From an uncultured Paracoccaceae bacterium (GTDB lineage: Bacteria; Pseudomonadota; Alphaproteobacteria; Rhodobacterales; Rhodobacteraceae), in NCBI GenBank assembly GCA_947498985.1, contig CANMMF010000011.1:79722-143721 (forward strand): DNA of 64,000 nucleotides. Direction: 5' to 3'. Numbering within the stretch: the stretch's first letter is position 1; every line of letters begins with the position of its first letter. Shown here one piece after another: positions 59,027-64,000 of the stretch. Both the position numbers and the translations under genes were made by a program. The notes under the pieces were generated by a model. It was not told where the DNA came from, ran no database searches, and was given only the letters and a program-made list of their open reading frames with translations.

Positions 59027-59796
59027 GCCCCTCTGCGGCCTGCAAATTTCTGCACCGTGATACCGGCGGCCTCAAGCCCGGCGCGCACGGCTCGCGCGAT
59101 CTGAAGGGCCGTGGCCCCGTCGCCATGCAGGCAGATCGTGTCGACCGCGGTGGGGATCGGGTCGCCGACCTCGGGCAGGATCGCGCCCGCCTCGACCATG
59201 GCGACGATGCGTTTCGCGGCAAACTCCGCGTCATGGATCACCGCGCCCGGCTGGCTGCGATCCACCAGCGTCGCATCCGGATTATAGGCGCGGTCGGCAA
59301 AGATCTCGCCCGCCCAGGCGCAGCCCAGTTCCTCGACCACGCGCTGCTGTGCGGTGCCCGCCAGCACCATCACGATGATCTCCGGCGCCACCTGCAGCGC
59401 GGCCTCATAGCAGATCCGCGCCATCGCCGCGTCTTCGCTGGTCATGTTCGAGAGCGCGCCATGCAGCTTGAGATGGCGCACCTCCGCGCCGCAGGCCCGC
59501 GCCATGCCCAGCGCTGCACCCAGCTGATACTGAACGAGGTGGCGCAGGCTGCGGTCGGGCAGTTTCATGCGTTGCCGCCCGAAGCCCTGCAGGTCGGCAA
59601 AGCCCGGATGCGCCCCGATCCCGACGCCATTGTCGCGCGCCGATTGCATCGTCGTGGCCATGACATCGGGATCGCCCGCGTGAAACCCGCAGGCGATATT
59701 GGCCGAGGTCACCACCTCGAGCAGCGCCGCGTCCTGCCCCATGATCCAGGGGCCAAAACTTTCGCCCATATCGGCGTTGAGATCGACGGATGTCAT
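59014..59796 (-). CDS. pxpA: 5-oxoprolinase subunit A (LamB/YcsF family)
   Basis: 260-residue PxpA, part of the ATP-dependent PxpABC enzyme that opens 5-oxoproline to glutamate. Family motifs: VDLNADMGESFG, NIACGFHAGDP, GIGAHPGF and FADRAY. The start overlaps the pxpC stop (ATGA), and the three genes run in the order pxpB-pxpC-pxpA. Confidence 0.92.
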   Translation of the reverse strand: MTSVDLNADMGESFGPWIMGQDAALLEVVTSANIACGFHAGDPDVMATTMQSARDNGVGIGAHPGFADLQGFGRQRMKLPDRSLRHLVQYQLGAALGMARACGAEVRHLKLHGALSNMTSEDAAMARICYEAALQVAPEIIVMVLAGTAQQRVVEELGCAWAGEIFADRAYNPDATLVDRSQPGAVIHDAEFAAKRIVAMVEAGAILPEVGDPIPTAVDTICLHGDGATALQIARAVRAGLEAAGITVQKFAGRRGAYAP

Positions 59797-60803
59797 GTCA
59801 GCTCCTCTCCGGCGGTGACGCCGCTGATCAGGGTATAGCTCATAAGGTCGGGCATCTCGTGCGGATCGCGCACAAGCGGTGTCGCCGCGCGCGCGAGGCC
59901 CTTGATATGTTTGCGCATCGCGGTCTCGATGCCCAGCGCCTCGTCGCGCGTGACAAAGCGGAATTGCAGCTCCGCGCCGGGCGGGCTCTGCGCCACACGC
60001 GGCAGATCGGCCCCGAGAACCGTGCCGATGCGCGGGTAGCCACCGGTGGTCTGGCATTCCGAAAGCAGCACGTAGGGCGCGCCGTCGCCGGGGATCTGGA
60101 TGTCACCGGGCACGATCACCTCCGACAGGATGGTCTGGCCCGCGGCCAGGCCAAAGCCTTCGCCCTCGGGCACCAGCCGTACACCCATGCGGTTGCCGCG
60201 CGCGTCCCGCGTGAAACGGCTGGAGGTGAAGCGCACCCGCTGCGCATCGGGAAAGACCTGCGTCTGCAGGCTGGGCAACACACGCAGCGCGCCGCCCTGC
60301 CAGCGCGGATCGACAGCAAGCGTGAGCCCGGTCTCGCGACCGTCATCCTGCCCCAAGGGCAAAGTGTCGCCGGGTTTCAGGACGCGGCCCAGCCCGGCGG
60401 CCAGATGTGCGCTTTGTGCCCCGAGCTGCATCGGCACGGCCAGACCGCCGCCCAACGTCAGGTAGCCATAGACCCCCTGCGAAGCGCCGCCGATGTCGAG
60501 CACCGCGCCTTTCGGCACCGCGTGGCTTGCGTTCCAGACCAGCGGCGCGCCGTCCAGCCTCCCGCGCATCGGCGCGCCGGTCAGCGCGATGCGCAGATCG
60601 CGGTCGGCGACAAAGCGCCCGCCCATGCCGGCCATCTCCAGCGCTGCGCCCACCGGCTGGCGCAACAGGGCCGCGCCTTCGTAAAGCGCCAGCGTGTCGG
60701 CAGCGCCGCCGCGCGACAGACCCTGCGCGAGATATCCCGGCCGGCCCAGATCCTGCACCGAGACGCCGGGCCCGACGCTCTGGATCGTCAGGGAGCCGCT
60801 CAC
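59793..60803 (-). CDS. pxpC: 5-oxoprolinase subunit C (biotin-dependent carboxyltransferase family)
   Basis: 336 residues with the KipA/PxpC fold: GVSVQDLGRPGYLAQGLSRG at the start, GASQGVYGYLTLGGG and PPGAELQFRFV. Despite the family name it needs no biotin when working with PxpB. It overlaps both neighbours by four bases. Confidence 0.92.
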   Translation of the reverse strand: MSGSLTIQSVGPGVSVQDLGRPGYLAQGLSRGGAADTLALYEGAALLRQPVGAALEMAGMGGRFVADRDLRIALTGAPMRGRLDGAPLVWNASHAVPKGAVLDIGGASQGVYGYLTLGGGLAVPMQLGAQSAHLAAGLGRVLKPGDTLPLGQDDGRETGLTLAVDPRWQGGALRVLPSLQTQVFPDAQRVRFTSSRFTRDARGNRMGVRLVPEGEGFGLAAGQTILSEVIVPGDIQIPGDGAPYVLLSECQTTGGYPRIGTVLGADLPRVAQSPPGAELQFRFVTRDEALGIETAMRKHIKGLARAATPLVRDPHEMPDLMSYTLISGVTAGEELT

Positions 60804-61543
60804 GAGAGCGCCTCGATCTCGATGCCGTCCTCACCTGCCGCGCGCAGGCGGTTGAGCGCCGCCGCGTCGATCTGGGGAAAGCGCACCTCGTCGCCCGGGC
60901 GCAGCAGAAACGGCGTGTCGCTTTCGGGCCGGAAAAGCCGGGCCGCGGTCTGCCCCACATGCCGCCAGCCGGTGGGGGCGCTGATCGAAAAGAGCACAAA
61001 TTGCCGGATCGCGACCAGCAACGCGCCCACCGGCACGCGCGGGGTCAGGGCGGTCTGGCGCGGGATGTTCCACGCCTCTGGCAAGGTGCCCAGATAAGGC
61101 TGCCCGGGCGCAAAGCCGATGGCGGTCACGCGGGTGCGCGCGGCGCTGAGCGAGGCCACCGCCTCTTGCGCCGTCATCCCGGCCTCGCGCGCCGCTTCCC
61201 CCAGCTGCGGCGCGTCCTCACCGCCAAAGACCGTGGGGATCGTGACCAGACGCCGCCCTTCGGGCAGCTCTGCCGCGTACCAGTCGCGGGTCTGCAAGAG
61301 CTGGTGCAGCGCGTGGGTCAGCGTTTCGGGGCGCAACGCAAGCGCGTCAAAGCGCAGGAATGTCGAGACAAGCGAGGTCGAGGCCTCTTCGACACCGTCG
61401 GGGCTGTCGCGCTCCACCGCGGCGCGAAAAGCCAGTGCGGCGCGGTTTGCGGGCTCCGACAGCGTGTCGCCGAAGCGCACCAGCAGACCGTCGAGCCCCA
61501 CCGGCTCGATCCTTGGAAACCCGTTCTGGGATGTCTGCGTCAT
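60800..61543 (-). CDS. pxpB: 5-oxoprolinase subunit B (KipI family)
   Basis: 247 residues; core motifs VTAIGFAPGQPYLG and PRVPVGALLVA, then SAPTGWRHVGQTAARLF. First gene of the pxpBCA operon, with a short gap (61544-61767) to yacG holding nothing I recognise. In Bacillus the KipI homologue inhibits a sporulation kinase, but the PxpABC context argues for oxoprolinase. Confidence 0.92.
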   Translation of the reverse strand: MTQTSQNGFPRIEPVGLDGLLVRFGDTLSEPANRAALAFRAAVERDSPDGVEEASTSLVSTFLRFDALALRPETLTHALHQLLQTRDWYAAELPEGRRLVTIPTVFGGEDAPQLGEAAREAGMTAQEAVASLSAARTRVTAIGFAPGQPYLGTLPEAWNIPRQTALTPRVPVGALLVAIRQFVLFSISAPTGWRHVGQTAARLFRPESDTPFLLRPGDEVRFPQIDAAALNRLRAAGEDGIEIEALS

Positions 61544-61767
61544 CGCCGCTCTTTCCGTGTGCGCCGCTGCGCGCTTCGCGCCCTATCGGATCATGCAGGC
61601 GCAGAACTGTCCAGCATGTGCGTGGCTCAAAAGGCAGGACGGGCCGGTGGGTGCACCCGGCGCATCGATGCGCTTTCCGGGCCCGTCCGACGCTCGGGCG
61701 CTTTTCGGAATGGCAGGCGCGGTCGCGCGTGGTCCGGGGGATGCTGGCCCCGCCAGAGCGCCCGGCC

Positions 61768-61959
61768 TCAATGTGGTTTTGGCGACCGGTCGCGGGCGGT
61801 TTCGGCGGCCTCAGCCGCCTCCTCGATGTCCTGCGGATCGTCCGACGGGATCGCGTAGGAGCCGGTCAGCCATTTGGCCAGATCGAGATCGGCGCAGCGT
61901 TTCGAACAGAAAGGGCGGTACTTTGCGTCGCTTTCGGAGGCGCAGATCGGGCAGCTCAT
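61768..61959 (-). CDS. yacG: DNA gyrase inhibitor YacG
   Basis: 63-residue zinc protein. The CPICASESDAKYRPFCSKRC start holds the CxxC...CxxxC zinc knuckle of YacG, followed by DLDLAKWL and an acidic tail. It binds GyrB and blocks gyrase in E. coli. ATG overlaps the RNase gene stop. Confidence 0.9.
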   Translation of the reverse strand: MSCPICASESDAKYRPFCSKRCADLDLAKWLTGSYAIPSDDPQDIEEAAEAAETARDRSPKPH

Positions 61960-62987
61960 GTCAGCAGGTCCTTCAGGGGCAACCGGTCGCGCTTGCGCTG
62001 GATCTCCATCAGGCCAAGCTGTGTCCAGCCTGCGAGGATCGTCTCGCTGGCCTCGCGCTTCAGCCCGGCGCGCAGAACGCTTTCCAGCTGTCGGCGGTCC
62101 TTCTTGGGGCATGGGGCCGGATCGACGATGATCTGCCCTCCGAGCCCGCGCAGCCGCAATTGCCGCGGCAGATCGCGCATCGCCGACAGGTTGGCCTTCA
62201 GCCCGGCGGCGGGAGAGGTGTCGCCACGCGTGTTGATATCCACCGCCACCAGTGCGGAGGTCGGCTCGATCAGCATCTCGTGGCCACCGCTGAGCGGCAC
62301 GCGCGCATCCGCCAGAGCGTCGATCATGGCACCGACCTCGTGGCGGGCAAAACTGCCCTCGCCGTCGATATCGGCGGGCTCCACCCAGTCGCGCCAGGCC
62401 AGCGCATGCGCGCCGTCGCCTTCGACCAGCAATTCCGGCGCGCCGGTCAGATCGGCCAGCACCTGCGCCGCAAGCGCGCTCATCGCGGCCACGTCCCCGG
62501 CAATCTCGTCGTCGCTGCCATGTGCGCAGGCCGATCGCAGGATCAGCCCGGAGGCCTCGGGCAGAGCTGTGTCGTCCAGCGCGTCGTGCGCGGCCTCGAG
62601 GATCGTGTCGCGCAGGTCGTCATCCTTGATCTGGCGCGAGACATTGATGCCGGGCTTCTCCGGCGTCACGATGGCAAAGCGCGACTTGAAGAGCAGCCGG
62701 GTCGTGACCGGAATGGCCTTGCCCGCCTCGGCAAATCCGCTGACCTGCACAAGGATCGGCTGGCCGGGGCTCAACCCCTTGACCTGGCGCAGAAAAGCGG
62801 GGCCATCGGGGGTCTTCAGGAACATCCCGCCCTGGCCTTTCAAAGGCCGGTCCGCAATCGCGCGGTAGATCGCGCCGGGACGGGGCAGGTCGTGATCGAC
62901 CAGCAGATCCTCCAGCCGCCCGTCGACGATCAGGGCGGCGGCGTCGCGGTCCTGCCAGCGATCCAGTGCAATTGTGCGTCCTCTCAT
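61956..62987 (-). CDS. Ribonuclease E/G family protein
   Basis: 343 residues, shorter than RNase G and far shorter than RNase E. The catalytic core is visible: [10 protein letters not shown] and GGQIIVDP supply the metal Asp residues, with [10 protein letters not shown] between. The clear S1 domain of RNase E is not evident. Sandwiched between maf and yacG with ATGA overlaps at both ends, an arrangement common in alphaproteobacteria. Confidence 0.88.
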   Translation of the reverse strand: MRGRTIALDRWQDRDAAALIVDGRLEDLLVDHDLPRPGAIYRAIADRPLKGQGGMFLKTPDGPAFLRQVKGLSPGQPILVQVSGFAEAGKAIPVTTRLLFKSRFAIVTPEKPGINVSRQIKDDDLRDTILEAAHDALDDTALPEASGLILRSACAHGSDDEIAGDVAAMSALAAQVLADLTGAPELLVEGDGAHALAWRDWVEPADIDGEGSFARHEVGAMIDALADARVPLSGGHEMLIEPTSALVAVDINTRGDTSPAAGLKANLSAMRDLPRQLRLRGLGGQIIVDPAPCPKKDRRQLESVLRAGLKREASETILAGWTQLGLMEIQRKRDRLPLKDLLT

Positions 62988-63574
62988 GAGCCGCTGTCAT
63001 AAAGCGGATACCCCGCCGCTTGAAGCAGATTCGCCGTTTCCGCCAGCGGCAGACCCACAACACCCGTAAAAGAGCCGTTGATCCAGGGGATCAGCGCCCC
63101 TGCGGGGCCCTGGATCGCGTAGCCGCCCGCCTTGCCCTGCCAGTCCCCGGTCTCGAGATAGGCGTTGAGCTCGGTGTTGGAGAGCGATTTCATCTGCACC
63201 TGCGTGACCACGTCGCGCTGCCAGAGCCTCTCGCCCCGCCGCACCGCCACTGCCGTGATCACCCGGTGCCTGCGGCCCGAGAGCCTGGTCAGGAAATCGG
63301 CGGCCTCCGCCTTGCCCGCCGGTTTGCCGAGGATGCGCCGGCCAAGCGACACGGTTGTGTCGGCACACAGCACGATCTCGTCAGGCGCGGCGCGGACCGC
63401 CTGCGCCTTTTGCTCCGCGATGCGCTGGCAATAGCGGCGCGGGATTTCGCCGGGCTGCGGGTCTTCGTCGATATCCGGCGGACGGATGTCGTCGGGCGCC
63501 ACACCCAGCTGCGCCAGAAGCTCCAGCCGGCGCGGGCTGCCGGAGCCGAGGATGAGACGGGGACGGACGGGCAT
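62984..63574 (-). CDS. maf: Maf-family nucleotide pyrophosphatase
   Basis: 196 residues from the [20 protein letters not shown] start. Hydrolyses m7GTP, dTTP or UTP-type nucleotides as a house-cleaning enzyme. Key residues: SGSPRR phosphate loop, [15 protein letters not shown] and [10 protein letters not shown]. The longer in-frame start would add a non-conserved stretch. It overlaps the RNase gene by four bases. Confidence 0.92.
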   Translation of the reverse strand: MPVRPRLILGSGSPRRLELLAQLGVAPDDIRPPDIDEDPQPGEIPRRYCQRIAEQKAQAVRAAPDEIVLCADTTVSLGRRILGKPAGKAEAADFLTRLSGRRHRVITAVAVRRGERLWQRDVVTQVQMKSLSNTELNAYLETGDWQGKAGGYAIQGPAGALIPWINGSFTGVVGLPLAETANLLQAAGYPLYDSGS

Positions 63575-63699
63575 GTGGCGGGCTTTCGGGAACAGGGCAG
63601 CGTTGGCCCGGCTATAAGCGCGGTTTGCCATGGGTTTGCAAGCCGGAACGGCGCGCTTTGGCTTGGCGTGGTGTCGGGGGTTGGTGACAGGAGGTGTTT

Positions 63700-63764
63700 C
63701 GGATCGCCTTCGGCGATCCGATCCGCGCGCCTGCGGCGCGCGGATCGGGGGGCGCTGCCCCCCG
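63700..63764. repeat. Three stacked hairpins after the maf promoter region
   Basis: CGGATCGCC-TTC-GGCGATCCG (63700-63720), GATCCGCGCGC/GCGCGCGGATC around CTGCG (63720-63746), and CGGGGGGC-GCT-GCCCCCCG (63746-63764) follow without gaps. Stems are 9, 11 and 8 bp and perfect. Confidence 0.75.
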
Positions 63765-63805
63765 GGACCCCCCGAAGTATTTCTGAACCAGAGAAGCAGG
63801 GGGAG
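63746..63805. repeat. Dispersed GC-rich hairpin repeat, copy 3
   Basis: Same structure as the copies at 2311 and 4104: G/C stem with GCT loop, C-run, GAAGTATTTCTGAACC and AGAAGCAGGGGG. Located in the non-coding 63575-64000. Confidence 0.7.
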
Positions 63806-63825
63806 GTTGCGGATGACGGGATCCC

Positions 63826-64000
63826 GGCCGCGAAAGACGGGGCTTTCGCGGTCCGGGTGCGCCTGGAATGGCTGCCGGGCGGGCTGGTGATCTTTTGCGG
63901 GGCAAAAGACACCCTTGCCCGCGGGCCGCGAAAGACGGGGCTTTCGCGGTCCGGGTGCGCCTGGAATGGCTGCCGGGCGGGCTGGTGATCTTTTGCGGGG
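63826..64000. repeat. Tandem direct repeat, 98-bp unit, cut by the window end
   Basis: 63826-63923 is repeated from 63924; the first 77 bases of the second copy match the first exactly before the window ends. Each unit contains CGCGAAAGACGGGGCTTTCGCG, a short hairpin. I see no gene in this stretch. Confidence 0.85.

Overview
The window is GC-rich, densely coded chromosomal DNA from an alphaproteobacterium, almost certainly a marine member of the Roseobacter group (Rhodobacteraceae). Supporting this are a ccr/ecm pair of the ethylmalonyl-CoA pathway next to a LuxR/LuxI quorum-sensing pair, a gene cluster for the marine organosulfonate 2,3-dihydroxypropane-1-sulfonate (DHPS), a tRNA-His with A73 and no encoded G-1, a ribBX-ribH-nusB block, and an H-NS/HvrA-type regulator. 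The species cannot be named from sequence alone.

Layout. 1-4160: cell elongation genes mrdA (5' end cut by the window) and rodA, a GhrA-like reductase and rpe. 4165-10102: a minus-strand acyl-CoA operon (acyl-CoA ligase, MaoC hydratase, ACAD10/11-type dehydrogenase, ACAD10/11-type kinase, thioesterase) that I read as a 4-hydroxyacyl-CoA degradation route, then an MDR oxidoreductase. 10109-18718: a Dda-like helicase, luxI, luxR with a small overlapping ORF, ccr, a PlsB-like acyltransferase and ecm. 19049-20090: H-NS-like gene and deoD. 20147-30424: a ten-gene minus-strand operon plus a small leading membrane ORF, facing a LacI-family regulator across two perfect LacI-type operators. It encodes a TRAP transporter, HpsN, two more dehydrogenases, UspA, sulfopyruvate decarboxylase ComDE and an FMN-dependent 2-hydroxyacid dehydrogenase. 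It looks like a near-complete route from DHPS to sulfoacetaldehyde.

30499-50458: mostly conserved genes: a DeoR regulator, a class IV aminotransferase overlapping a sulfotransferase-like gene, a flavin monooxygenase, pnp, a GDSL hydrolase, a BON-MscS channel, tRNA-His, small proteins, mmcB, an uncharacterised membrane coiled-coil/ClpP-like protease pair, nusB-ribH-ribBX, a membrane protein, rlmB and tRNA-Tyr.

50459-55685 is a decayed accessory island. It starts at tRNA-Tyr, whose 3' end is repeated at 52606. It holds IS21 and IS5 transposase wrecks and a propane-monooxygenase-type hydroxylase pseudogene (three in-frame stops and a frameshift). Beyond that lie fragments of rpoN, an AcoR-like sigma54 activator and a WD40-like protein. 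No integrase is visible.

55686-64000: the zinc uptake locus znuB-znuC-zur facing znuA (histidine-rich loop) across a 23-bp dyad that should be the Zur box, the 5-oxoprolinase genes pxpBCA, maf, an RNase E/G family gene and yacG, and a terminal non-coding stretch with stacked hairpins and a 98-bp tandem repeat cut by the window end. A dispersed GC-rich hairpin repeat occurs three times (2311, 4104, 63746).
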